Counted from the first letter of the stretch, positions 34,417-43,780 are shown. The stretch: 64,000 nt of DNA from Niallia sp052318935 (GCA_052318935.1 JBQRKO010000010.1); one strand, 5' to 3'. Numbers and translations are program-made. The notes: generated by a model from the sequence alone, not told the origin.

Positions 34417-34511
34417 CGTGTTCCCTCCAAATAGTTGCTTGATGAATCCATAAAAAAATCCTTCTTAACATAAAGAAAATGAGAATATTAAAAAGTCCTA
34501 AAAGAAAATAC

Positions 34512-34560
34512 TTGTCATAAGTTTAAAACTATGTAAATATAAGTGTCAAGACACCTGTTA
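34512..34560 (+). promoter_or_regulatory. nadBCA promoter with NiaR-type operator
   Basis: TTGTCA (34512-34517) and an extended TGTAAATA box near 34534 are followed by the palindrome GTGTCAAGACAC (34543-34554), then CTGTTAA. NiaR, the niacin-responsive repressor of Bacillus NAD genes, binds TGTCTTGACA-type dyads. A site just after the -10 box fits repression. Confidence 0.7.
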
Positions 34561-34577
34561 ATAAGGGGAGTAAAAAT

Positions 34578-36146
34578 ATGAAATCAGATGTATTAATTAT
34601 TGGCAGTGGATTGGCAAGTTTACAATTGGCAAAGTTACTTTCTAAGCATTTAAATGTGATGATTCTCACAAAGTCACACTCATTTCATAGTAATTCTTAT
34701 TTGGCACAAGGAGGAGTTGCTGCATCCATAAGCAAGCAAGATGATTTTAAAAAACATGCACTTGATACACTCGAAGCAGGCAGATTTCATAATAATGTCG
34801 AGGTAGTAAAGACAATAACAAAAAATGCCCCCGACTTAATTCATGAATTGCTAGGCGGTGGCTGTGCTTTTGATCAAGATGACAACGGAAACTTGTTGCT
34901 AGGCATGGAAGGAGCCCATAGTGAAAATCGTATTGTTCATGGAGGAGGCGATTCAACTGGCAAAAGGCTAGTTGAGTTTTTAACCCACTCTTTAGGTAAT
35001 AATGTCACGATTTTAGAAAACTTTTTTGTGGATGAATTGATTCAAAACAATCAAAACGAATGTATAGGTGTAAAAGGAACACATGCAAATGGCCAACAAG
35101 ATTGTTTTTTTGCAGCACATACAGTGCTTGCCACTGGTGGATGTGGGCAAATTTATTCCTTAACTTCAAGTGAAAATACGATTACAGGAGACGGGATAGC
35201 ACTGGCATATTTAGCTGGGGCTGCTGTAACAGATATGGAGTTTGTACAATTTCATCCTACCTTGCTTTCAATTGAAGGGAAAACAGTTGGTCTTGTTTCA
35301 GAAGCTGTACGAGGAGAAGGAGCAAGGCTTATATCGGAAAAAGGATCATACATTATGGAGGGCGTGCATCCATATAAAGATCTTGCTCCAAGGCATATTG
35401 TCTCCCAAACGATTTTTAGCCATATAAAAAAAGGGGAAAAAGTGTATTTAGATATTAGCAGTATTCAACATTTTGAACAAAGATTTCCCTCCATTTCAAA
35501 GATGTGTATACAAAATGGCATTGATTTAGCTAAAAAGAAAATTCCAGTTGCACCTGGCAGTCATTTTTTAATGGGAGGAATTGAAACAGATCTGATTGGC
35601 AGAACAACAATTAAAGGATTATATGCGATCGGCGAAGCAGCATGTACGGGATTTCATGGAGCAAACCGGTTAGCAAGCAATTCTTTATTGGAAGGTTTAT
35701 TTATGGGAAAACAGCTTGCTTGGTATATTAGTACGACCAACTATCTTCCATCGACTTTTATTAGAAAAGAAACAAAAGTATCCCATCTTGGAACGCCCCT
35801 AAGCTTACCAGAAGTAAATGTACTAAAGGAAAGCATGATGGAGAATGTCGGCATTGTAAGAAAGAAACAAGATTTGCAAAACCAGCTGCATTGGCTGAAG
35901 GGATTTGGAATACATGATCTATCTATTAATCTTGATACATTCTCTTCAAAAGAAAAAGAAATTGCTTTTATGCTAATTACCGCCTGGTTGATTACAAAAT
36001 CTGCTTTAGCTAGAACAGAGAGCAGAGGCGGACATTATCGCGAAGATTTTCCGGAAGAAAAAGAAGAATGGCTAAAAAGAAAGATCGTTCATAAAAAAGA
36101 AAAGGTAGGACATGATGAATACAATAAAATTGCGAAAACAACTTGA
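34578..36146 (+). CDS. nadB: L-aspartate oxidase
   Basis: First step of de novo NAD synthesis, aspartate to iminoaspartate, FAD-dependent. 522 residues. FAD-binding GSGLASLQLAKLL is at 8-20, HSNSYLAQGGVAAS follows, and the active-site Arg/His region is LVSEAVRGEGARLI with PRHIVSQ. FAD-binding GLYAIGEAACTGFHGANRLASNSLLEGL lies near 350-378. AAGGGGAG precedes the ATG. The 3' end overlaps nadC by 35 bases. The expression unit is nadB-nadC-nadA. Confidence 0.95.
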   Translation: MKSDVLIIGSGLASLQLAKLLSKHLNVMILTKSHSFHSNSYLAQGGVAASISKQDDFKKHALDTLEAGRFHNNVEVVKTITKNAPDLIHELLGGGCAFDQDDNGNLLLGMEGAHSENRIVHGGGDSTGKRLVEFLTHSLGNNVTILENFFVDELIQNNQNECIGVKGTHANGQQDCFFAAHTVLATGGCGQIYSLTSSENTITGDGIALAYLAGAAVTDMEFVQFHPTLLSIEGKTVGLVSEAVRGEGARLISEKGSYIMEGVHPYKDLAPRHIVSQTIFSHIKKGEKVYLDISSIQHFEQRFPSISKMCIQNGIDLAKKKIPVAPGSHFLMGGIETDLIGRTTIKGLYAIGEAACTGFHGANRLASNSLLEGLFMGKQLAWYISTTNYLPSTFIRKETKVSHLGTPLSLPEVNVLKESMMENVGIVRKKQDLQNQLHWLKGFGIHDLSINLDTFSSKEKEIAFMLITAWLITKSALARTESRGGHYREDFPEEKEEWLKRKIVHKKEKVGHDEYNKIAKTT

Positions 36147-36951
36147 ACAGTTTTTTATAGAAGATATTGGAGAAAGAGATGTTACAACCGACACGATATT
36201 TCCAGCTTATACAACAGGCGAAATTGTATTTATAGCAAAAAGTTCGGGAATATTCTGTGGGCAAACCGTTATTGAACATGGTTTCCAATTGCTTGAACCA
36301 TCCATGGACATAAACATGCTGATAAAAGATGGAGAAAAAGTGGAGATAGGACAAGAAATTGCAACCGTAAAAGGAACAATTCGCAATCTTTTAAAAGGAG
36401 AAAGGGTTGTTCTCAATCTTATTCAAAGAATGAGCGGTATTGCCACGAAAACAAAAGAATGTGTCGATCGTTTGAACAGCCCTTATACGAAAATTTGTGA
36501 TACAAGAAAAACGACTCCAGGCCTTCGTATGCTGGAAAAATATGCAGTAACAGTCGGCGGCGGTTATAATCATCGCTACGGTTTATATGATGCCGTCATG
36601 ATCAAAGATAATCATATTTCTTTTGTAGGTTCTATTAGAAATGCCGTTAAAACCATCAAACAATCTATTGGTCATATGGTAAAAGTAGAAGTCGAGGTCG
36701 AAACAAAAGCACAAATGGTAGAAGCATTGGAAGCTGGAGCGGATGTGATTATGTTTGATAATCGCAGTCCAGAAGAGATAAAAAAATGGATTAAATATAT
36801 TCCAGAAACAATCATTACAGAGGCATCTGGAGGAATCACATTAGAAAACGTAGCTTCCTACAAGGATTGTGGAGTTGATTATATCTCGCTCGGTTTTTTG
36901 ACCCATTCGGTTGCTTCGTTGGATATAAGTGTAAAGGTGAACCTATCATAA
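36112..36951 (+). CDS. nadC: Quinolinate phosphoribosyltransferase
   Basis: Decarboxylating transferase that makes nicotinate mononucleotide from quinolinate, 279 residues. The phosphoribosyl/quinolinate-binding features are visible: CDTRKTTPGLR near 125-135, EKYAVTVGGGYNHRYGLYDAVMIKDNH and VEVEVET, then DVIMFDN and EASGGI. The start lies inside the nadB end, behind AAAAGGTAGG. Two adjacent ATG codons are possible. Confidence 0.95.
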   Translation: MMNTIKLRKQLEQFFIEDIGERDVTTDTIFPAYTTGEIVFIAKSSGIFCGQTVIEHGFQLLEPSMDINMLIKDGEKVEIGQEIATVKGTIRNLLKGERVVLNLIQRMSGIATKTKECVDRLNSPYTKICDTRKTTPGLRMLEKYAVTVGGGYNHRYGLYDAVMIKDNHISFVGSIRNAVKTIKQSIGHMVKVEVEVETKAQMVEALEAGADVIMFDNRSPEEIKKWIKYIPETIITEASGGITLENVASYKDCGVDYISLGFLTHSVASLDISVKVNLS

Positions 36952-36974
36952 TTTAATCAAAGGGGATGAAATCG

Positions 36975-38081
36975 ATGAATATTCTTGATCAATTACAAAC
37001 AAATCATAAACAAATTCCAGAACACTATAAAAATATGTCGACACAAGAATTAGAAGCTCGAGCAATGAAAATAAAAAGGAAACTCGGAGATCGTTTATTT
37101 GTTCCAGGTCATCATTACCAAAAAGATGAAGTAATCCAGTTTGCTGATACAACAGGTGATAGCTTACAGCTTGCTCAAGTTGCAGCTGATAACAAGGAAG
37201 CAGAATATATTGTTTTTTGCGGCGTGTATTTTATGGCAGAAACAGCGGATATTTTAACATCAAAACAGCAAAAAGTGTATCTTCCTGATATGCGGGCAGG
37301 CTGTTCTATGGCAGATATGGCAGATATTTATCAAACCGATCGTGCATGGGAGAAGCTGCTGCAGCTTTTTGGAGATACAATTATTCCACTTACTTATGTC
37401 AATTCAACTGCTGCAATTAAAGCATTTGTTGGCATAAATGGAGGTGCAACTGTTACGTCATCGAATGCAGAAAAAATGGTTTCCTGGGCCCTAACACAAA
37501 AGGAGAGGTTACTATTTTTACCAGATCAGCATTTAGGAAGAAATACCGCATTTAATTTAGGGATACCATTAGAAAATATGGCCGTGTGGGATCCTATTAA
37601 GAATGAATTGGAATATTCCGGTCCCTTGGAGAATGTTCAAGTCATTTTATGGAAAGGACACTGTTCTGTACATGAAAACTTTACGGTGAAAAATATTTTT
37701 GATGTAAGAGAACAATTTCCAGATATGAAAATTATCGTTCATCCAGAGTGTCGTCGTGAGGTGGTGGAGTTAGCAGATTATGCTGGTTCTACCAACTATA
37801 TAATAAACTGCATTCAAAATGCTGCTCCTGGAACATCGTTTGCAATCGGAACAGAAATGAACTTAGTAAAACGAATCATAAAAGAGCATGCGGATAAACA
37901 TATTATTTCCTTAAACCCCAATATGTGCCCTTGTTTAACAATGAATAGAATTGATTTGCCTCATTTTGTTTGGTGTTTAGAATCTTTAGAAGATGGATTT
38001 GAAATGAACCAGATTATAGTAGAAGAACCCATTGCAAGTAACGCTCGTTTAGCACTCGAAAGAATGCTGACAACTACATGA
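36975..38081 (+). CDS. nadA: Quinolinate synthase
   Basis: Condenses iminoaspartate with dihydroxyacetone phosphate; needs a 4Fe-4S cluster. 368 residues from the second ATG, the same length as in B. subtilis; the first ATG touches the AGGGG ribosome site and is unlikely. Conserved parts: VPGHHYQKDEVIQFAD, FCGVYFMAETADIL, VYLPDMRAGCSMADM with a cluster Cys, WKGHCSVHENFT, VHPECRREV, and MCPCLTMNRI near the end. Confidence 0.95.
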   Translation: MNILDQLQTNHKQIPEHYKNMSTQELEARAMKIKRKLGDRLFVPGHHYQKDEVIQFADTTGDSLQLAQVAADNKEAEYIVFCGVYFMAETADILTSKQQKVYLPDMRAGCSMADMADIYQTDRAWEKLLQLFGDTIIPLTYVNSTAAIKAFVGINGGATVTSSNAEKMVSWALTQKERLLFLPDQHLGRNTAFNLGIPLENMAVWDPIKNELEYSGPLENVQVILWKGHCSVHENFTVKNIFDVREQFPDMKIIVHPECRREVVELADYAGSTNYIINCIQNAAPGTSFAIGTEMNLVKRIIKEHADKHIISLNPNMCPCLTMNRIDLPHFVWCLESLEDGFEMNQIIVEEPIASNARLALERMLTTT

Positions 38082-38114
38082 ATTAATTTAATTATTAAAT
38101 AAATTTACTAAAAA

Positions 38115-38148
38115 AGCTGTTGACGTCATAATCGTTGACAGTTTTTTT
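38115..38148 (+). terminator. Terminator of nadBCA
   Basis: AGCTGTTGACG pairs with CGTTGACAGTT (three G-U pairs) around a short loop, followed by seven T. Confidence 0.7.
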
Positions 38149-38253
38149 ACATTATTTTTGATTTTTTTGTAACTTTTTTAATTGTTATTCGTTTCTATAT
38201 ATGAAGAAGTTAATATTCTTTATCGTAAATGAATAAAGGGGATGTAGGATAAT

Positions 38254-38667
38254 ATGTGGATTACAATATTTTTACTACTGATCTTTTCTATCATACAATA
38301 TCGAGATATAGCGCATCCTAAGGAACCCCAATTAACAAGAGTGGATATTGCCAATCAACAAGATGAAGGAAATAAGATGATAGTAGACGATCATACGTTA
38401 ACGGAACTACAACATGTTTGGGACAATGCTTTATGGGAACAGTCAAAAAGAAATATGTCGAGAGTAGAGGATGTGGATATTCAGCTCTTTTATGAATACA
38501 GATCAGATTTTCCTAAGAGTATTGAACAGTACAAAATATGGTTTTCCGTTAATGGAAGTACAGAAATAATCAACCCAATCGATCATACATACGTAAAATT
38601 AGAAGGAGAAAAAGCAAAAAAGGTGAAAAATATTCTTCTGAACAAAACGGTTGAAAAAACAACATAA
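38254..38667 (+). CDS. Membrane-anchored protein of unknown function
   Basis: 137 residues. A hydrophobic stretch at 2-16 (WITIFLLLIFSIIQY) is followed by a soluble, predicted extracytoplasmic part with DHTLTELQHVWDNALWEQSKRN and FYEYRSDFPKSIEQYKIWFS. No family recognised. It lies about 100 bases before the sigma-like membrane protein and may be co-expressed, but the spacing leaves room for a promoter. Confidence 0.6.
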   Translation: MWITIFLLLIFSIIQYRDIAHPKEPQLTRVDIANQQDEGNKMIVDDHTLTELQHVWDNALWEQSKRNMSRVEDVDIQLFYEYRSDFPKSIEQYKIWFSVNGSTEIINPIDHTYVKLEGEKAKKVKNILLNKTVEKTT

Positions 38668-38768
38668 GAGCAATTCATATAGTAATAAATAGCTTACTCT
38701 TAAATGCAAAATGACAAGAAAACGATCTTGCTTTAAGATAGATGTAAAAAGAAGGGGAAAATGAAAAA

Positions 38769-40205
38769 TTGTTTTTTTATAGAAAAAGTATAGATAAAAG
38801 AATAGTGCATCCTATAAGAGAAGAGATTTATGAAATTGCTTATCTATTAACAGGAAATCAAACAAAAGCACACCAATTAATGCAATCCGCTCTTTATAAA
38901 GCAAATTATTCATTATTAAAAATAAAAGAAGAAGCTTTTATACATAATCTTTGGAAAGATTACAAGATACTAATTAAAACAGATGCTTTAACACCTAATC
39001 CGAATCCATTCGATAAAATGCCATTATTAAAAAACTTGCATCATCTTTCTGAAATAGAAAAAATGGTCATTATTCTTCGTTATCATAAAGAATATCCAAT
39101 CAAAAAAATAGCAAAAATCCTTTCTCTATCAAGACAAAAGGTAAGAAGCAAGCTCTTTCACTCAATTCCAATATGGAGTGGGGAAAACACAGCGATTTCT
39201 TTAGCACAGCTACCGGGGGTTTTTCAAACTGAAATTGCTAGGTTAGAAATACAGCTTGATGTTAAAGAAGTTCATATCCTTAAAATAAAAACATCTTCCA
39301 AAAAGAAATTCTATTATATGTGTGCGGGTATTTTAGTATTTTTAATTTTAGGCGGCAGCATGAATGATGCTACCGTAGATAAAACAAGGGCAAGTGCAGG
39401 ACCTGATATTGTTAAAATTTATAAAGAAGGTACACTATTACAGATTATCAACCAAAAATTACACGATCTTGGTTTTTCGGAATGCTATTTGAATCGAGAT
39501 TCTTTGTCCCATACAATTTCTATACAAACAGATAGTTTAAAAGTAAAAGATAAACAAGAGCAAATCATTTCGGCAGTTTCAGCCATATTAGATGCAAGAC
39601 TTATAGATGATGCAGTCCAATTTGAATATTTTGAGTCATCCGAAGAAGGAGAAACAATAGAGGAAAACGAAGATCCGTTCATGAAAAAACGACAAGGACC
39701 TGAGGGTGAAATTTGGGTGGAAGTAAATCGAAAACTAATGTTTGCCGATGACTATTCTTCGGCTGATTTTGATGGGGATAAATGGATTTTAACGGTGCCG
39801 GATAATATCAGCGATGAACAAGAAGAAACAACGCGCAAGACAATACAAAAGATATTAAACAAATATCAAGAAAACACGGACGTCACCTTTCAATTTTATA
39901 ATAAAAAACAAATAGATAGCATGCAAAGATGGTATTCACTTCTTGATTATATATCAGAAGGACTAGCCAATGACGAAAAATATCGATTTAATGAATTGAT
40001 GATAGATTACAAAAATGGAGTAGTCCAATTAAATATTACGACCACCTTCTTTTCTGACGAAAAAGGACATGAATCGATAGTTCGAGAAATAAAAAGAGGC
40101 ATTACGACATTTTTACAAGATAAAGAAATAAAAAAAATCATTAAAAAGGATAAGTATTCCATAAATGTACTAGCAACATCAGGGGAAAAGTTAGAAGGAG
40201 AATAA
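38769..40205 (+). CDS. Membrane protein with sigma-factor-like N-terminus
   Basis: 478 residues. The first about 140 residues look like a shortened sigma factor: a region-2-like helix pair (IREEIYEIAYLLTGNQTKAHQLMQSALYKANYSL) and a region-4-like helix-turn-helix (SEIEKMVIILRYHKEYPIKKIAKILSLSRQKVRSKLFHS). One membrane helix follows (about 180-196). About 280 outside residues follow, with repeating units built on IINQKLHDLG and ISAVSAILDAR. DUF4030-like repeats are possible. The start is TTG; an ATG eight bases upstream with a better ribosome site is out of frame and would need one more A. Confidence 0.65.
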   Translation: MFFYRKSIDKRIVHPIREEIYEIAYLLTGNQTKAHQLMQSALYKANYSLLKIKEEAFIHNLWKDYKILIKTDALTPNPNPFDKMPLLKNLHHLSEIEKMVIILRYHKEYPIKKIAKILSLSRQKVRSKLFHSIPIWSGENTAISLAQLPGVFQTEIARLEIQLDVKEVHILKIKTSSKKKFYYMCAGILVFLILGGSMNDATVDKTRASAGPDIVKIYKEGTLLQIINQKLHDLGFSECYLNRDSLSHTISIQTDSLKVKDKQEQIISAVSAILDARLIDDAVQFEYFESSEEGETIEENEDPFMKKRQGPEGEIWVEVNRKLMFADDYSSADFDGDKWILTVPDNISDEQEETTRKTIQKILNKYQENTDVTFQFYNKKQIDSMQRWYSLLDYISEGLANDEKYRFNELMIDYKNGVVQLNITTTFFSDEKGHESIVREIKRGITTFLQDKEIKKIIKKDKYSINVLATSGEKLEGE

Positions 40206-40208
40206 CCA

Positions 40209-40237
40209 AGATGTAGACAGAGAAGTTGTCTACATCT
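40209..40237 (+). terminator. Hairpin after the sigma-like gene
   Basis: AGATGTAGACA and TGTCTACATCT form a perfect 11-base stem with a 7-base loop. It lacks a T run, so it is a weak terminator or a transcript stabiliser. Confidence 0.5.
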
Positions 40238-40244
40238 TAACCTA

Positions 40245-40376
40245 TTATTTATATGCTTTATTTTTTTCTTCTAAAAACTCGCCAAGTTCATCATCGTATT
40301 CAACATGATCATCAGTCGTGTACATATCGTCTTCATCTTTACTGAAATTAAATAAGTTTATTAATTGTTTAATCAT
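40245..40376 (-). CDS. Small acidic protein, 43 residues
   Basis: ATG with AAGGATGA nine bases upstream opens MIKQLINLFNFSKDEDDMYT, followed by a very acidic TDDHVEYDDELGEFLEEKNK. An amphipathic N-terminal helix and the acidic tail are all that can be seen. It is convergent to the sigma-like gene. Composition and the ribosome site favour a real small gene; function is unknown. Confidence 0.5.
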   Translation of the reverse strand: MIKQLINLFNFSKDEDDMYTTDDHVEYDDELGEFLEEKNKAYK

Positions 40377-40550
40377 CTCAAATCATCCTTACGTATTATT
40401 GCTGTTTTATTTGTTTCATAATTAGAATTTCCGCAAGCACTAATCCTTATACGAGCAATAAGAAATTAATTTTAAGAAGAACTGAATGAAGGTATACATC
40501 ATAGGAAAATCGGCAATAATGTGTGGATGTTAATGAATAGATGTTTTAGC

Positions 40551-40645
40551 AAGTGCTCAAAAGGAGGAAAACCTGTGCGGGAAGGTTGAGGCACGAAAGT
40601 CACGAAGAGATTTGCCAGCTAAGTTTCCGGACTTTTTGAACAACC
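40551..40645. repeat. Palindromic intergenic element before miaA
   Basis: Ends in inverted copies AGTGCTCAAAAGGAGG and GGACTTTTTGAACAACC, with TGAGGCACGAAAGTCACGAAG in the middle. It appears once in this window. The ends and lack of an open frame suggest a repeat or folded leader element. Confidence 0.35.
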
Positions 40646-40716
40646 TCTTTTATGGTAAAATATATTCAATAGTCAAGATATATGGACTAAAATGCAGGTA
40701 AAGGCAGTGGAGTGGA

Positions 40717-41670
40717 TTGACAAAAAAAGAAAAGGTCATTGTTTTGATAGGTCCAACAGCTGTTGGTAAGACAAAACTCAGCATAGAATTAGCGAAACGC
40801 TTTAATGGGGAGATTATTAGTGGTGATTCTATGCAAATATATAAAGGAATGGATATAGGAACAGCCAAAATAACAAAAGATGAAATGGAAGGAATTCCAC
40901 ATCATCTAATTGATATTATCCATCCAGAGGATAGTTTTTCTGTTGCCGAATTTCAAACGTTGGTAAGAGAAAAAATTTCAGAAATTACGAATCGTGGGAA
41001 AGTGCCATTTATAGTAGGAGGAACAGGTCTTTATATTCAATCTGTACTATATGATTATCATTTTCAGGAAACACCAACAGACAGTGCTTATCGAAAGCAG
41101 ATGGAATCTTTAGCAGTAACTGAAGGTTCGCAAACAGTGCATGCTTTATTAGAAAAAATAGACCCTGATGCCGCATATTCGATTCCACATCAAAATGTGC
41201 GTCGTGTTATCCGAGCGCTTGAAGTATTTCACGTAACTGGAAAAAAAGCGTCAGACTGGCAAAAAGAACAAAGCAAAGATCTATTATATGATGCAGAAAT
41301 AGTCGGATTAACGATGGATCGAGAACTTTTATATAGCCGCATAAATGAACGAGTAGATATCATGGTATCAGCGGGACTTGTGGATGAAGTAAAAAATCTT
41401 TACAACCGAGACATAAAAAATTGTCAATCTATTCAAGCAATCGGTTATAAGGAATTATATAAATATTTTGACGGCTTACTTTCTTTTGATGAGGCCATTG
41501 AAGAATTGAAACAAAATTCAAGACGTTATGCCAAAAGACAATTAACTTGGTTTCGTAATAAAATGAGTGTAAAATGGTTTGATATGACAGATAGTGTAAA
41601 ACATGATAACATACGAAAAAAAATAATGGAAATTTCAACCTATCTGGAAGGAAGCTTTAAAGAAATATAG
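40717..41670 (+). CDS. miaA: tRNA dimethylallyltransferase
   Basis: Adds the dimethylallyl group to A37 of tRNAs that read UNN codons. 317 residues. P-loop GPTAVGKTKLS is at 12-22, SGDSMQIYKGMDIGTAK at about 38-54 and HHLIDIIHPEDSFS follows. GGTGLYIQSVLYDY and RRVIRALEVFHVTGK are also conserved. The TTG start is fixed by GTGGAGTGGA just upstream. miaA-hfq is the standard Bacillus order. Confidence 0.95.
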   Translation: MTKKEKVIVLIGPTAVGKTKLSIELAKRFNGEIISGDSMQIYKGMDIGTAKITKDEMEGIPHHLIDIIHPEDSFSVAEFQTLVREKISEITNRGKVPFIVGGTGLYIQSVLYDYHFQETPTDSAYRKQMESLAVTEGSQTVHALLEKIDPDAAYSIPHQNVRRVIRALEVFHVTGKKASDWQKEQSKDLLYDAEIVGLTMDRELLYSRINERVDIMVSAGLVDEVKNLYNRDIKNCQSIQAIGYKELYKYFDGLLSFDEAIEELKQNSRRYAKRQLTWFRNKMSVKWFDMTDSVKHDNIRKKIMEISTYLEGSFKEI

Positions 41671-41706
41671 AATACATAGTATTAGAGAGAAAAGAGGAGG
41701 ATTTTC

Positions 41707-41943
41707 ATGAAGCAATCTGTTAATATTCAAGATCAATTTTTAAATCAACTACGAAAAGACGGGATAAGTGTAACAGTATTTTTATTAAATGGATTTCAAA
41801 TTCGAGGATCAATAAAAGGATTTGATAATTTTACCGTTTTATTTGAATGTGAAGGAAAACAACAATTAGTATATAAACATGCAATTTCGACGTTTTCACC
41901 ATTAAAAAATGTGCAAATTGATTTAGAAGGAAATCAAGCATAA
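41707..41943 (+). CDS. hfq: RNA chaperone Hfq
   Basis: Hexameric RNA-binding protein, 78 residues. Sm1 motif QDQFLNQLRKDGISVTVFLLNGFQIRGSIKGFDNFTVLF and Sm2 motif QQLVYKHAISTFSP with the conserved Tyr-Lys-His. AGGAGG precedes the ATG. It lies 36 bases after miaA and is followed by a strong terminator, so miaA-hfq is one unit. Confidence 0.96.
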   Translation: MKQSVNIQDQFLNQLRKDGISVTVFLLNGFQIRGSIKGFDNFTVLFECEGKQQLVYKHAISTFSPLKNVQIDLEGNQA

Positions 41944-41946
41944 TGA

Positions 41947-41984
41947 AGAAAAACTCCACGTATCATGATACGTGGAGTTTTTTA
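41947..41984 (+). terminator. Terminator of miaA-hfq
   Basis: AAACTCCACGTATC and GATACGTGGAGTTT are perfectly complementary, followed by a run of T. Confidence 0.9.
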
Positions 41985-42759
41985 TTGGAAAAGGGGCTAG
42001 AGCTTCGCCAACTTTAATGGAAAAAATACGAGTAACGGTACTCTGTAGTTTGTTTTTATCCTTATTAAGATTGGAGTGGCTTCGCTCACGCCGCCTTTAT
42101 TAGGTTTGAATCTGCTTTTTCCTTGTTAGATGGTCAAGTATCCATATGAGTTTTTGTGAAAAAAATGAACTCCGTTTAAATAGTATTTTTAATAAATAGG
42201 GCTAATCGTGAATATAAATAGATATGGGGCAGAAAATCGTTTCGTTATATTTGTAGCTGTAGGCTTAATGTTCAAGGGGAAGAAAGCATAAAATCTTTGA
42301 ACTTAGTCGAGTGTCAAGCTCCGGCGCCTCGCTTTTCTAGTAATATTAGAATTTTTATCTAAAAGTTAGATGGATGTCTAGCTCCGACATACAGGATGTA
42401 TTAGTGCCGGCGTAGCCACAGGGCGTGGCGCATTTAGCCGGCCAGCGCCTAGCCCTTGTGAAAAATAACCTCATGCCTCTAAAAGTAAAAAACACTTTTT
42501 TGAGTCATGAGAACATTTTTCTTCAGGGCTGAACAAGGCGCTTCTGCTTTTCTTATAGTATCAGAATTTATAAGTTTTAAGTTAGATAACTGTCTAGCTC
42601 CAGCGCCTATCGCCTATCGTACTTCAGGTCTTCTCCCTACGATAAGTCAACATCGATTCGCTTACGCTCTTCGTGTTTCCTTTATCTCAGTCGAAGCCCC
42701 TCCAGTCCGTACGGCGATAAACAAGGCGCTTGCGCTTTTCTTACTAGGAGGTGTGGCTT
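41985..42759. repeat. Repeat-filled intergenic region before spoVK
   Basis: About 775 bp without a convincing gene. It holds several members of repeat family 2: a short one at 42309-42340 (CAAGCTCCGGCGCCTCGCTTT), a long one at 42364-42552, and a third at 42580-42742. The long one matches copy 1 but has an extra inner GACATACAGGATGTATTAGTGCCGGC segment. The third has CTGTCTAGCTCCAGCGCCTA at one end and CAAGGCGCTTGCGCTTTTCT at the other. In B. subtilis this place between hfq and spoVK holds ribonucleotide reductase genes. Confidence 0.75.
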
Positions 42760-43716
42760 TTGGAACATCCAATAAGGATGAAAAATAATGGACAGATTAG
42801 TGTTGTGATTAATTCGCAAAAAAAGAAGGTTCAACCGAGACAGCTGCCAGAAGCGAAAACAATCCCTAAAAAAATTCCTAGTGAACATGCTGCACTGAAG
42901 GAAATTGAAGAGGAATTAGGAAGCCTTGTTGGCATGGATGAAATGAAAAAAATGATTAAAGAAATATATGCATGGATATATGTGAATAAAAAAAGAGAAG
43001 AAAATGGCCTGAAAGCAGGAAAGCAAGCACTTCATATGATGTTTAGAGGGAATCCGGGAACAGGAAAAACAACGGTTGCAAGATTAATCGGCAAATTATT
43101 TCAGAAAATGAATGTTCTTTCAAAAGGTCATTTAATAGAAGCGGAGAGGGCTGATTTAGTCGGAGAATATATCGGCCACACCGCACAAAAAACGAGGGAT
43201 TTAGTAAAAAAGTCTTTAGGAGGCATTTTATTTATTGACGAAGCTTACTCTTTAGGCAGAGGCGGAGAAAAAGATTTTGGCAAAGAAGCAATCGATACGC
43301 TTGTGAAGCATATGGAAGATAAACAACATGAGTTTATTTTAATTCTCGCCGGTTATTCAAGAGAAATGGAATTTTTCTTATCATTAAATCCTGGTCTTCA
43401 TTCCAGGTTTCCTCTCGTAATTGACTTCCCCGATTACACGACTGAGCAATTAATGGAAATTGGCCATCGCATGTTGGAAGAAAGAGAATATACATTAAGT
43501 CATGAAGCAGAAAAAGGCTTAAAAGAACATTTGAATTATATCCAAACGGTACAGCATCCGAAAACATTTTCTAATGGGAGATATATACGGAATATCATCG
43601 AAAAGTCGATAAGAGCACAAGCGATGCGCCTGCTCATGCAAAGCAATTATGATCGACACGAATTAATGACAATCAGAAGTAACGATTTAGTATTTGATCA
43701 GAAGGAAAAAGGATAA
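42760..43716 (+). CDS. spoVK: Stage V sporulation protein K
   Basis: AAA+ ATPase of the CbbX group needed for late spore maturation, 318 residues. Walker A GNPGTGKT is at 97-104, Walker B ILFIDEAYSL near 157-166, sensor region LAGYSREMEFFLSLNPGLHSRFP and C-terminal FSNGRYIRNIIEKSIRAQAMRLL. The sequence follows B. subtilis SpoVK almost throughout. I choose the TTG six bases after AGGAGGTG; the frame could also begin at a GTG within that site. Confidence 0.93.
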   Translation: MEHPIRMKNNGQISVVINSQKKKVQPRQLPEAKTIPKKIPSEHAALKEIEEELGSLVGMDEMKKMIKEIYAWIYVNKKREENGLKAGKQALHMMFRGNPGTGKTTVARLIGKLFQKMNVLSKGHLIEAERADLVGEYIGHTAQKTRDLVKKSLGGILFIDEAYSLGRGGEKDFGKEAIDTLVKHMEDKQHEFILILAGYSREMEFFLSLNPGLHSRFPLVIDFPDYTTEQLMEIGHRMLEEREYTLSHEAEKGLKEHLNYIQTVQHPKTFSNGRYIRNIIEKSIRAQAMRLLMQSNYDRHELMTIRSNDLVFDQKEKG

Positions 43717-43750
43717 ATCGTATAGAAATAGATATAAATAGATATAAATG

Positions 43751-43780
43751 ACACTAATGAAATGATTAGTGTTTTTTTTT
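43751..43780 (+). terminator. Terminator after spoVK
   Basis: ACACTAAT and ATTAGTGT form an 8-base stem with a 6-base loop and a run of nine or more T. Confidence 0.85.

Noticed and set aside
42507..42788. Open frame of 93 codons on the plus strand
   Set aside because: It runs through family-2 repeats and into the spoVK start in another frame; composition reflects the repeat.
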